From contig JAHCHO010000005.1 of assembly GCA_026129685.1 (NCBI GenBank), forward strand, positions 186,001 through 250,000: DNA of 64,000 nucleotides, read 5' to 3'. A program made the position numbers and the translations under genes. Shown here in pieces: positions 52,585 through 60,369 of the stretch; the first letter of the stretch is position 1; each line of letters starts with the position of its first letter. A model generated the notes under the pieces. The model did not search any database. It was not told the origin of the DNA and saw nothing but the letters and a program-made list of their open reading frames with translations. This stretch comes from Fimbriimonadaceae bacterium (GTDB lineage: Bacteria > Armatimonadota > Fimbriimonadia > Fimbriimonadales > Fimbriimonadaceae).

Positions 52585-53348
52585 GTCCCCTTGCCTGTCG
52601 CGACCTGGCCTGCGGGTACCACGGGGGACCGGTGTTGGAGGGGCTGTCCTTCGAACTCGCGTCGGGGTCGGTGACGGCGCTGCTCGGCCCGAACGGGAGC
52701 GGCAAATCCACCCTCCTCAAAACCCTAGTCCGGACCTTGCGGCCGTTGGCGGGGGAGGCGTTCGTCGAGGGCAAGCCGCTCTCCAGCCTGTCCGACGCCG
52801 ACCTGGCCCGGTGCGTGGCGTTCGTCCCGCAGGAGGAGGACCATCGCTTCCCCTTCACCGCCCGCGAGGTGGTCGTGATGGGGCGTCTGGCGCGCTCGCG
52901 GAGCCTGTTCGACACGCCGGAAGACCGCGTCGCCGGCGAGGACGCGCTGCGCCGAACCGACTGCCTCGACCTCGCCGACCGCCCGGTCACCGAACTCAGC
53001 GGGGGCGAGCGGCAGCGGGTGCTGATCGCGCGGGCCCTGGCGCAAGGCACCCGAATTCTCCTCCTCGACGAGCCGACCTCCCATCTCGACGTCTCCCACG
53101 TGGTGGACCTGGTACGGCTGATTCGGGCGGTGGCCACGGAGGGCTACACCGTCTTGGTGGCGGTGCACGATCTGAATGTCGCCTCGGCCGTCGCGGATCG
53201 CGCGTTGTTGTTGGCGAACGGGCGACTGGTGCTCGACGGGTCTCCCGCCGTCGTTCTCGCCGATCCGGTCCTGGACGAGGTCTACCGCGTTCCCTTCGCG
53301 CGGGAAGCGGTGGGCTCGCGCGTCCGCGTGCATCCGCCGCTGTTCTGA
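52581..53348 (+). CDS. FecE/HmuV-type ABC transporter ATPase
   Basis: This is an ATPase for an importer of iron-siderophore, heme or cobalamin type, 255 residues. Walker A is LLGPNGSGKSTLLKTLVRTL, the signature is LSGGERQRVLIARALAQGTR, Walker B is LLLDEPTSHLD and the H-loop VAVHDLN. The family-like PQEEDHRFPFTAREVVVMGR segment is clear. No permease or binding protein is beside it, so partners must be encoded elsewhere. It is coupled by GTGA to the phosphatase/arsenate-reductase gene. Confidence 0.92.
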   Translation: MSPLACRDLACGYHGGPVLEGLSFELASGSVTALLGPNGSGKSTLLKTLVRTLRPLAGEAFVEGKPLSSLSDADLARCVAFVPQEEDHRFPFTAREVVVMGRLARSRSLFDTPEDRVAGEDALRRTDCLDLADRPVTELSGGERQRVLIARALAQGTRILLLDEPTSHLDVSHVVDLVRLIRAVATEGYTVLVAVHDLNVASAVADRALLLANGRLVLDGSPAVVLADPVLDEVYRVPFAREAVGSRVRVHPPLF

Positions 53349-53370
53349 AAGGGAGGAAGGCGCAACCTCC

Positions 53371-53466
53371 CTGTCACTCTGAGCGAAGCGAAGAGTCCCG
53401 AAAGGCCCTCTTACGGAGCGAAGCAAGAGTCCGGAAAGGTCCTGTCCTACCGAGCGAAGCGAAGGC
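53371..53466. repeat. Dispersed repeat family, three degenerate half units
   Basis: Left-arm copies CTGTCACTCTGAGCGAAGCG (53371), GGAGCGAAGCAAGAGTCCG (about 53414) and CCTGTCCTACCGAGCGAAGCG (53441, given in part) lie in direct orientation. Right arms are missing. They belong to the family at 28.7, 36.7 and 56.2 kb. Confidence 0.75.
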
Positions 53467-53489
53467 CAAGCAACCGTCGCCATCCCCGC

Positions 53490-54083
53490 CTACGGCGGAG
53501 AACTTGAAACGGGCGCCTTGTGCGCCCAAGTCCGGTACTCGGCCAGCAAACTGCTGATCGTGACCTCCTCCTTGTGGTACCAGAACTTGCGGAGGCCGAT
53601 CTCGCGCAAGAGGGCCTGGTCCTTCTGAAGGCCGCTCGCGAGCGCCGTGTAGCGCGTCTTCTCGTCGTAGCGGGTTTTCCGGGCCCCGTCGAACTCCCAG
53701 GCGATCTCCATCATGCGCGGCAAGTAGACCGCAACCTTGCCCTCATAGCGGTGATAGGTGATCGGCAACATCGCCTTCTCACCCACCGCTGACTCTGTCT
53801 GAACCTCCAGACAGAAGTGCCTCTCATGGGAGAGAACGTTCTTGATCGAAAGAACGCGCCAGCCCCGCAATCGCGGACGCACGATGCGATCCACGACCGC
53901 TAACGTCGTCTGCTGGTCGAGCGGGCGGTCGCCGTTCAGGAGCGTAAGCCCGGGCAAATCGCCCGATCCGAACAGCGCGCGGGTGGTCTCCAACCCGATC
54001 GCCTCCTCGTCGTCCGAACGGGCCGGAGTCGCTGAGGAAGGGAACAAGAGCATGCCGGCACAGAGAAGGTGCGCTTCCCTCAT
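53490..54083 (-). CDS. Exported protein of unknown family, paralogue B
   Basis: This 197-residue protein has a signal peptide (REAHLLCAGMLLFPSSATPA) and no known domain. It aligns with the upstream neighbour along its length: VDRIVRPRLRGWRV, PITYHRYEGKVAVYLPRMME, and the near-identical end LREIGLRKFWYHKEEVTISS then LLAEYRTWAH. The invariant, aromatic and charged C-terminal block suggests a binding or catalytic site. It overlaps the paralogue by ATGA and is the last gene of the 56.1-53.5 kb operon. The function is unknown. Confidence 0.75.
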   Translation of the reverse strand: MREAHLLCAGMLLFPSSATPARSDDEEAIGLETTRALFGSGDLPGLTLLNGDRPLDQQTTLAVVDRIVRPRLRGWRVLSIKNVLSHERHFCLEVQTESAVGEKAMLPITYHRYEGKVAVYLPRMMEIAWEFDGARKTRYDEKTRYTALASGLQKDQALLREIGLRKFWYHKEEVTISSLLAEYRTWAHKAPVSSSPP

Positions 54084-54703
54084 GACCCTCTCTCTTGTCC
54101 GGACTTTCCAGGTGTTCTGTGCGCCCGGGTCCGGTACTCGGACAGCAAACTACTGATCGTGACTTCCTCTTTGTGGTACCAGAACTTGCGAAGCCCGATC
54201 TCCCTCAGGATGCCCTGGTCCTTCTGAAGTCCGTTGGCAACAGCCCAATACACGGCCTTCAGGTCGGTCCTGTTGTTTCGAGCACCCTCGAACTCCCAGG
54301 CGATCTCCATCATCCGGGGCAGGAAGACGGCCACACCTCCACGATACCGATGAAAGTTGATCGTCAACGACGCTCGCTCGCCGCTCCGAGAAACAACCTT
54401 AAGGATGGTGGCAAAGCCGTGGGTGGTCTGGTTGGCGACGGTCAGGTCCTCTACTTTCCAGCCATGAAAGCGAGGCTTCACGATCCGGTCCATAACATCT
54501 TTCGCGATGCGGGGGTCCGCCTCTTGCACCGTGCGCTCAAGAAGTATCAGGCCCTTTGACTCGCCCGTGCCGAACAACGACCTCGCCACATCGGCCCCGA
54601 CCTTCTCCTCTCCTTCCGTTCCAGCGAAAACTTGGAACGTGATCAAGAGAGTGGCGGCCAGGACGAAAACGGCCAGAAACAACCGGGCGTGTCGTCGCGC
54701 CAT
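54080..54703 (-). CDS. Exported protein of unknown family, paralogue A
   Basis: This 207-residue protein has an N-terminal signal or anchor helix (ARLFLAVFVLAATLLITFQVF) and a domain shared with paralogue B. The shared parts are IARSLFG-like start (VARSLFGTGESKGLILLE), VMDRIVKPRFHGWKV, FHRYRGGVAVFLPRMMEIAW and the end GLRKFWYHKEEVTISSLLSE. No catalytic motif is recognised. ATG at 54703 overlaps the stop of the Cys-rich gene (TGATG); an in-frame GTG at 54712 is possible. The tandem pair looks like a recent duplication, because even the DNA is similar at the 3' ends. Confidence 0.75.
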   Translation of the reverse strand: MARRHARLFLAVFVLAATLLITFQVFAGTEGEEKVGADVARSLFGTGESKGLILLERTVQEADPRIAKDVMDRIVKPRFHGWKVEDLTVANQTTHGFATILKVVSRSGERASLTINFHRYRGGVAVFLPRMMEIAWEFEGARNNRTDLKAVYWAVANGLQKDQGILREIGLRKFWYHKEEVTISSLLSEYRTRAHRTPGKSGQERGS

Positions 54704-55002
54704 CAGCCCCACGGGTTGTCTGGGGCGCTGGGGCAGGTCCGCTTTGTGACGTCGCAGGACTCGTCGAGATGCGGATAACGCCAGTCGAAGTAGGTTTGAG
54801 AGTTAAAGCAACGCCACGTCCAGACCTTGCAGCAGTTGGTCGTGCCGCCCGAGACGTAGGTGAAGCAGTTGTCGCTGTGAAAAACCCGCAAGGGGCAGTC
54901 GGGCGGGGTCGGGTCGCTGACGCAAAGAAGGGCGTAGGCGGCGCCGGAAAGCACGACGCTCGAGACGATCGAAGCCAATGCGAGGCGAAGGACGCGTTTT
55001 AT
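54703..55002 (-). CDS. Small secreted protein with eight cysteines, probable AUA start
   Basis: This 99-residue product has a signal peptide (KRVLRLALASIVSSVVLSGA, cleavage near AYA). The mature part of about 74 residues holds eight Cys, including an adjacent CC pair (TTNCCKVWTWRC) and CPSAPDNPWG at the end, so it could form four disulfides. No ATG, GTG or TTG is well placed. AGGAG lies eight bases before an ATA at 55002, and that ATA overlaps the pilin stop as ATAA, matching the ATGA/GTGA pattern of the region. The role is unknown. The neighbouring thioredoxin-fold gene suggests oxidative folding. Confidence 0.65.
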   Translation of the reverse strand: MKRVLRLALASIVSSVVLSGAAYALLCVSDPTPPDCPLRVFHSDNCFTYVSGGTTNCCKVWTWRCFNSQTYFDWRYPHLDESCDVTKRTCPSAPDNPWG

Positions 55003-55565
55003 GGTTGGGTCTCCTGACAATCCCACCAGTCGGGATTGAGAACGAACCCGGGGGCGGTGCGTTGGACGACCTGGCCGCCGAGGGTCAGGCCGTAGGCGTG
55101 GAACCGGGTGCCGGGGGGCGCGTTCTCCGCGCTCCGGTCCAAGAACGTGTAGTCGGCGACGATCACCGAGTTTGCGCGACACTTGTCGTTGTGGCGCTTC
55201 CACCCGGCGGTCAGGCTAGAGGTCGTGCTCGGGTCGGGTACGAGATAGTAGTACCAACCGAGGCCGGGAGTGGGTCCGGGTTGCGGTGGAAAGAGGTTCT
55301 TCTTAGCGAGGAAGTCCATGTACCAGTCCGCCGTCGGCAAGCCGAGGGCGATCAGGTCGCCGACCGTTCCGGTCGCTTCCGTCTCGTCGCGGTACATCGC
55401 GATGGCGAGGTGGATCTGCCGAAGGTTGGACATTGTGACCGCGACCTTCGACTGCTTCTTGACCCCTCCGAACACGGAAAGCAGGATGCACGCCAGGATC
55501 GCCGCGATCACCGCGACGATGAGGACCTCGATCAACGTCACCGCTCGGTGCAAACGATGCGTCAC
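54999..55565 (-). CDS. Pseudopilin-like protein (type IV pilin signal)
   Basis: This 188-residue protein has a class III leader: MTHRLHRA then VTLIEVLIVAVIAAILACIL. Glu is at +5, but Ala stands where Gly is usual at -1, so cleavage may be inefficient or use a variant prepilin peptidase. The soluble part (SNLRQIHLAIAMYRDETEAT, then GLPTADWYMDFLAKKNLF) resembles GspG/DUF1559-type pseudopilins. It would be inserted in the inner membrane and perhaps assembled. GTG overlaps the thioredoxin-fold gene's stop (GTGA), and the next gene overlaps its TAA. Confidence 0.8.
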   Translation of the reverse strand: MTHRLHRAVTLIEVLIVAVIAAILACILLSVFGGVKKQSKVAVTMSNLRQIHLAIAMYRDETEATGTVGDLIALGLPTADWYMDFLAKKNLFPPQPGPTPGLGWYYYLVPDPSTTSSLTAGWKRHNDKCRANSVIVADYTFLDRSAENAPPGTRFHAYGLTLGGQVVQRTAPGFVLNPDWWDCQETQP

Positions 55566-56065
55566 CGGAGAAAACCCTCCGCCCGGGGGTTATGACCCGA
55601 GGCTCGCCGAACCTGCAAAGCAGGGGAAACCTCATAGTAGCGCGGCGCCTGGGTCACGTTCAGTCGCTCGTGCAAACGGCCCGAATGGTCGACGAAGACT
55701 TGGTAACGTCGCGGGTCAAGGTCCCGAACAGGGGGATCGTAACCGGCTTTGGGCACGTACGCGACGATGACTGAGCCGAACCTAGGTGACTCCGACCCCG
55801 GGCGAAACTGATGGGCGCTGCACGTAGTGCAATCTCCCAAGGCCACGAAGAGCGTTGGCGACGCAAGGTGATCCGTCTCTTCACCGTTGCTTAGGAACCT
55901 ACGAACGTCAACGTCTTGTCCGTCCTGCAGGTTCATTGACGAGACAATGCTCGGAAACCGCTCAGGCGCGTGACTCGAATCCGCTGTCACGTGCCGCACA
56001 ATGCCCGTGATGGCGACCAAAGTCGCTGCCGCGTATAGTAGTAACTCCAATTGCTTCGTGCCCAA
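55562..56065 (-). CDS. Membrane-anchored thioredoxin-fold protein (CTTC)
   Basis: This 167-residue protein has an N-terminal membrane helix (LELLLYAAATLVAITGIV) and an extracytoplasmic domain. TLFVALGDCTTCSAHQFR has a CxxC after a beta strand, RRYQVFVDHSGRLHERLNVT matches the second half of a thioredoxin-like/redoxin fold, and QAPRYYEV could supply the cis-Pro. A thiol-disulfide or TlpA-like redox role is inferred. TTG at 56065 follows GGGAG by seven bases. It is first in the operon behind the consensus promoter. Confidence 0.7.
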   Translation of the reverse strand: MGTKQLELLLYAAATLVAITGIVRHVTADSSHAPERFPSIVSSMNLQDGQDVDVRRFLSNGEETDHLASPTLFVALGDCTTCSAHQFRPGSESPRFGSVIVAYVPKAGYDPPVRDLDPRRYQVFVDHSGRLHERLNVTQAPRYYEVSPALQVRRASGHNPRAEGFLR

Positions 56066-56083
56066 TGGATAACTCCCAGGAGG

Positions 56084-56112
56084 ATTATAGCGCTGAAGCG
56101 ACCCATTGTCAA
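56084..56112 (-). promoter_or_regulatory. Perfect consensus sigma-70 promoter of the five-gene operon
   Basis: On the minus strand TTGACA (56107-56112) and TATAAT (56084-56089) are separated by exactly 17 bases. Transcription should start near 56077, about twelve bases before the TTG start at 56065, leaving room for the GGGAG ribosome site. The gap 56066-56435 otherwise contains one dispersed repeat unit. Confidence 0.85.
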
Positions 56113-56226
56113 TTGCGGATCGTGGGTTTCGCGCAAGAGCTTGTGAAAGGAGCCGAGCGCTTCGCGTGAAGAGAGCAGGGCGAAGTCGGAGGAGTTCAGG
56201 ATCGCGAACGGGGTGCGCCTCAGCGC

Positions 56227-56346
56227 TGTCATCCTAAGCTTGCGAAGGATCCCGAATACGCCACCGGAGCCTCGAATGCGGCGCCGAACGAACCGCCGGG
56301 CCGTGACCCCCGCCCTCGTCCCCTCCTTCCTCGCCCGGGATGACAG
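56227..56346. repeat. Dispersed inverted repeat family, divergent unit
   Basis: TGTCATCCTAAGCTTGCGAAG at the left and CGGGATGACAGG at the right bound a longer (~75 base) centre. It is the most diverged member of the family seen here. Confidence 0.6.
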
Positions 56347-56435
56347 GAAGGTGCGCCCGGCGTGGGCGCGGTCCGTCGGAGAGGGACGGCGATTCCGGTA
56401 ACCTAGAGTCTCACGAGGAAGGTTCTCCCCAAAAC

Positions 56436-57326
56436 ATGGCGATCTACGTTGACCGCGGTACCCGGGTGTTGGTCTGTGGCATGACCGGGCGCGAGGGCAG
56501 TTTTCACACGCAGCAGATGATCGAGTACGGCACCCAGGTGGTGGCGGGCGTCACCCCCGGCAAGGGTGGGACCGAGCACCTCGGGCGACCCATCTTCGAC
56601 ACGGTCGAAGACGCGGTCCAAGCCACGGGCGCGAACGCGGCGATCCTGTTCGTGCCTCCGGCGTTCGCGGCGGATTCGGTGCTCGAGTGCCAGGCGGCGG
56701 GTCTCGGGTTCGTCTCCCTCATCACCGAAGGCGTCCCCGTCCAGGACATGCTCAGGGTCCACGCGCGCCTCAAGGAGACCGGTCGGACCACCCTTCTCGG
56801 TGGCAACTGCCCGGGCATCATCACCCCCGGCCAGTGCAAGATGGGCATCATGCCCGGGCACATCTTCGCCCCTGGCCCCGTCGGCATGGTCAGCCGCTCC
56901 GGGACGCTCACCTACGAGATCGTGTGGGAACTTACGCGGGCCGGCCTCGGCCAGACGACCTGCGTCGGCATCGGCGGCGACCCCCTCCCCGGCCTCCGCT
57001 TCATCGAGGTCCTCGAGAAGTTCAACGCCGACCCCGAGACCAAGGTCGTCGTGATGGTCGGCGAAATCGGCGGAACCGACGAAGAAGTCGGCGCGGCGTA
57101 CATCAAGGCGCACATGACCAAGCCGGTGGTCAGTTTCATCAGCGGGCGCACCGCGCCTCCGGGCAAACGGATGGGCCACGCGGGCGCGATCATCTCCGGC
57201 GGCAAGGGAACCCCCCAATCCAAGGTCGCCGCCCTGACCGACGCGGGCGTGCCCGTGGCCGACAAGTCGAGCGACATCCCGGGCCTTGTCCAAGCCGCTC
57301 TCGACCGTCTCGCCGTCGCCCGGTGA
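56436..57326 (+). CDS. sucD: Succinyl-CoA synthetase alpha subunit
   Basis: The alpha subunit carries the phosphohistidine of the TCA-cycle ligase that interconverts succinyl-CoA and succinate with NTP formation. At 296 residues it has full length: [19 protein letters not shown] for CoA binding, [20 protein letters not shown], and the active His in [17 protein letters not shown] (about residue 249). ATG 56436 follows AGGAAGG. The beta subunit gene is not next to it, unlike the usual sucCD pair. Confidence 0.95.
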   Translation: MAIYVDRGTRVLVCGMTGREGSFHTQQMIEYGTQVVAGVTPGKGGTEHLGRPIFDTVEDAVQATGANAAILFVPPAFAADSVLECQAAGLGFVSLITEGVPVQDMLRVHARLKETGRTTLLGGNCPGIITPGQCKMGIMPGHIFAPGPVGMVSRSGTLTYEIVWELTRAGLGQTTCVGIGGDPLPGLRFIEVLEKFNADPETKVVVMVGEIGGTDEEVGAAYIKAHMTKPVVSFISGRTAPPGKRMGHAGAIISGGKGTPQSKVAALTDAGVPVADKSSDIPGLVQAALDRLAVAR

Positions 57327-57366
57327 AACGGGCGCCTGCCGCTCACAACGAGGTGAACCCAGGGAC

Positions 57367-58437
57367 ATGAACCACAACTACTTCGACAACGCCGCCTCGA
57401 CCCCGGTGGACCCCCGGGTCCTGAAGGAGATGTTGCCGTTCCTCGCCGAGGCCTGTGGCAACGCCCATTCCATCCACTCCTGCGGGATGCGCGCGCGCGC
57501 GGCGGTCGAGAACGCGAGGGACCGGGTCGCCGAGTTCCTCGGCGCGGACGACGCCGAAGAGGTCGTGTTCACGTCCGGGGCCACCGAGTCGAACGTTTGG
57601 GTCCTCAACTCGTTCGAGCGGCTCGCCATCGGTCCCTTCGAACATCCAAGCGTGGCGCAGACCGGCGGTTGCCGTGGCGCGGAAGTGCTGGCCAACGATT
57701 GTCAGACCGTGCGTCCGCCGACCAAGCCTTGCGACCTGCTCAGCCTCATGTGGGTGAACAACGAGACCGGCATCGTGCTCGACGTCGAAGGGGCGGCGGA
57801 GTGGGCGCCGAAACTCCACACCGACCTGACGCAGGCGGCCGGCAAGGTGCCCTTCTCGCTGGCGAAGGTGAACTACGCCTCGATCTCCGCGCACAAACTG
57901 TACGGGCCGAAGGGAACGGGGGCGCTCTACGCCAAGGGCGGGTGCGACTTGGAGGCTTTGATCACGGGCGGCGGACAAGAAGAGGGCAAGCGGTCCGGAA
58001 CCCTGAACGTTCCCGGCATCGTCGGGCTCGGGGCGGCGGCGGCGATCGCCCGCGACGAGCAGGCCCACGACTTCGAGCGAGCGACCGAGTTGCGCGCGAT
58101 CGTGCTCGAGGAGATCGCGAGCGTCTCGGACGTGCGCGTCAACGCCTGCGAGGGAAACAGCCCCTTCATCCTGAACGTGTGCTTCCTGGGCCTGGTCGGC
58201 GAGTCGCTGGTGGTCGAACTCGACAGTCGCGGCTTCGCGATCAGCGCCGCCTCGGCCTGCAAGGCGTCCTCGCACGGAACGAGCGGGGTGCTCAAGGCGC
58301 TCGGCGTCCCCGAAGAGTGGGCGCGGGGAGCCGTTCGGATCAGTTTTGGGCGGCACAACACCCGGGAGTCGGCGCGCGCCCTCGGCTTCGCCCTCCGCCG
58401 TTGCGTTTCCGACCTGCGCGAGATGGCGACCCACTAA
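57367..58437 (+). CDS. Cysteine desulfurase (NifS/IscS family)
   Basis: This PLP enzyme removes sulfur from cysteine for Fe-S clusters or thiolation. [20 protein letters not shown] starts the fold, FTSGATESN binds the cofactor phosphate, [15 protein letters not shown] holds the PLP Lys, and [10 protein letters not shown] the catalytic Cys. At 356 residues it is slightly short. In the first loop, [13 protein letters not shown] has Cys where SxHxxGR is common. It might partner the A-type carrier at 22.3 kb or a tRNA thiolation pathway. It follows sucD by 40 bases on the same strand. Confidence 0.93.
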   Translation: MNHNYFDNAASTPVDPRVLKEMLPFLAEACGNAHSIHSCGMRARAAVENARDRVAEFLGADDAEEVVFTSGATESNVWVLNSFERLAIGPFEHPSVAQTGGCRGAEVLANDCQTVRPPTKPCDLLSLMWVNNETGIVLDVEGAAEWAPKLHTDLTQAAGKVPFSLAKVNYASISAHKLYGPKGTGALYAKGGCDLEALITGGGQEEGKRSGTLNVPGIVGLGAAAAIARDEQAHDFERATELRAIVLEEIASVSDVRVNACEGNSPFILNVCFLGLVGESLVVELDSRGFAISAASACKASSHGTSGVLKALGVPEEWARGAVRISFGRHNTRESARALGFALRRCVSDLREMATH

Positions 58438-58493
58438 TGGGTCGTTAGCCCCAGCCCTCCGACCTGGCTCCGGGTCGGTGATTCAATGGGGCT

Positions 58494-60245
58494 ATGGGCA
58501 CGGTCCTACGTCGTTGCTCGGCGCTCTTCGCGGGGTGCGTCCTCTTTGTGAGCGCTTCGCCCCAACTGTCTCACCAATGGTCGGCGACGATGGACGGCGG
58601 AGGCTTGCCCGACGGCGCGGTGGACGTCGTGACGGACAGCGTCGGCAACGGCGTCGTCGCCGGGAGCGTCCAAACGGCGGCGACCAACTACGACATCGTC
58701 ACGCGCAAGTACGCCCGCGACGGGTCGGTGTTGTGGACGGCAACCTACGACGGGACGGCGCATCTGGCCGATGCCGCGACCGCCATCGCGATGGACGGCG
58801 CCGGGAACGTCGTGGTCGTCGGGACGACCGGGGTCGGCGCCTCCAACCTCGATCTCGTCGTCCTCAAGTACTCGAAGTCCGGTGCTCTGCAATGGAGCTA
58901 CGTCTACGGGGGCTCGTCCGGCGGGAACGACGCGCCCGAGTCGGTGACCCTCGATCCCGCGACGGGCGACGCCTGGATCGCGGGCGCGCAGAACGGGTTG
59001 TTCTCGGTCTGGCGGGTTCGGGCAAACGGAACCCTGGACTTCCTGTACGTCTCCACTTGGACCGGGGCCTCCCGTAGGGTCCGGCTCGACGCGGCGGGGA
59101 ACGGCTACGCCATCGGGAACGGCCACCTGTTCGGCGGCCAGGACGCTCTGACCCTGGTCGAACTGGGGCCGACGGGGTCCGTCCTGGCGACCGCACAATA
59201 CAACCGGCCGGGGGCGGTCTCGACGGCCGGCCAGGACCTTGTCCTGTCCCCCGACGGACAGATCACGACGGTCGGGGCGTTCCAGGTGAACCCCCTCAAC
59301 TACGACGCCCTGGTCGCCCGTTTCGATGCTTCCCTCGCCGTCCAGTGGGCGACCGTTTGGAGCGCTCCCTTCTGGGACGCCCTCTTCCGAATCGAGCGAA
59401 GCCCGTTCGGCGAGTTCGTCGCCGTCGGCTGGGCCACCACCTCCAACGCCGTGTTCGACGTCCTGGCGCTCCGACTTTCCGACGCGGGCGCGATCATGGT
59501 CGCCGACCGTTGGGACGCGGGCGCGGGTCTGAACGACTACCCGAGCGACCTCGCGCTCGACCCGGCGGGCAACCCGTACCTCGTCGGGACGGCCACCCCT
59601 TCGGCGGGCGTCTCTCGGCTCTTCGTGCGGAAGTACGACCAAGGCCTCGGGTTCGTCGAAATGCCGACCGTTTTCGGCGCGGGACCGGCCGGGAACGGTG
59701 GCAACCGGGTCGCCATCAACCGGAACGGCGACGTCTGGGTGGCGGGCACCTTGTCCTCGGGGACCGAGTACCCGGATTGGGGGGTCGCCCAGTTTCGGCA
59801 GTCCTACGTCCTGCCGATGTTCGTCAACCTGCAGGACTGGTCGGTCAGCGCAGAGGGGCAGGTCGTCCGTGTCTTGCTGACGGTCGAGGGCGTCGAAACG
59901 GCCGACACCTACGCGACCCTGGACGGCGGCAACTTCGGGCTCGCGCACGTTCCGTTCTCCGGGCTGCAGGCGCTGCGGATCAAAGGCTCGCACTGGCTTA
60001 CGCGCATGGACCCGGCGTTCGAGGTGACGCCCGGCTCGCTCACCGCGTACCTCTCGCTCCCGAACGGGGACGTGAACGGGAACGACTCGATCGGTATTTC
60101 CGACTTCTTGGCCCTGCGCTCGGCGTTCGGGTCGGTGCCGGGGAACCCGAACTGGAACCCGGAGGCGGACCTCAACGGGAGCGGCGCGGTGAACGTGGCC
60201 GACTTCTTGATCCTGCGCAAGAACTTCGGACAGGCCGGCCAGTAG
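58494..60245 (+). CDS. Exported beta-propeller protein with dockerin-like C-terminus
   Basis: This 583-residue secreted protein starts with a signal peptide (RRCSALFAGCVLFVSASPQL). The body has SBBP-like propeller repeats (YDIVTRKYARDGSVLWTATY, LDLVVLKYSKSGALQWSYVY, AIAMDGAGNVVVVGTT, ALDPAGNPYLVGTA). A beta domain follows at about 430-520. The last ~55 residues hold two Ca2+-loop helix repeats, DVNGNDSIGISDFLALR and DLNGSGAVNVADFLILR, the pattern of a type I dockerin. It could be attached to a cohesin partner or simply stabilised by calcium. TTCAAT lies six bases before the ATG. Confidence 0.8.
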   Translation: MGTVLRRCSALFAGCVLFVSASPQLSHQWSATMDGGGLPDGAVDVVTDSVGNGVVAGSVQTAATNYDIVTRKYARDGSVLWTATYDGTAHLADAATAIAMDGAGNVVVVGTTGVGASNLDLVVLKYSKSGALQWSYVYGGSSGGNDAPESVTLDPATGDAWIAGAQNGLFSVWRVRANGTLDFLYVSTWTGASRRVRLDAAGNGYAIGNGHLFGGQDALTLVELGPTGSVLATAQYNRPGAVSTAGQDLVLSPDGQITTVGAFQVNPLNYDALVARFDASLAVQWATVWSAPFWDALFRIERSPFGEFVAVGWATTSNAVFDVLALRLSDAGAIMVADRWDAGAGLNDYPSDLALDPAGNPYLVGTATPSAGVSRLFVRKYDQGLGFVEMPTVFGAGPAGNGGNRVAINRNGDVWVAGTLSSGTEYPDWGVAQFRQSYVLPMFVNLQDWSVSAEGQVVRVLLTVEGVETADTYATLDGGNFGLAHVPFSGLQALRIKGSHWLTRMDPAFEVTPGSLTAYLSLPNGDVNGNDSIGISDFLALRSAFGSVPGNPNWNPEADLNGSGAVNVADFLILRKNFGQAGQ

Positions 60246-60369
60246 ACGCCGGGCGGTCGTTTGGGAAGCCCTAGGACCAGGTCTCGCCCAAATAACTTCC
60301 ACACAGGCGGCGGATAGAGTTCCCAACGTAAGCGGCGAGGTACCTCCTCGCTCACTTCGGAGGAAGACC

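Noticed and set aside
55987-56232. An 81-codon minus-strand ORF ahead of the thioredoxin-fold gene
   Set aside because: It runs through the consensus promoter and repeat arms, and its product resembles no protein.
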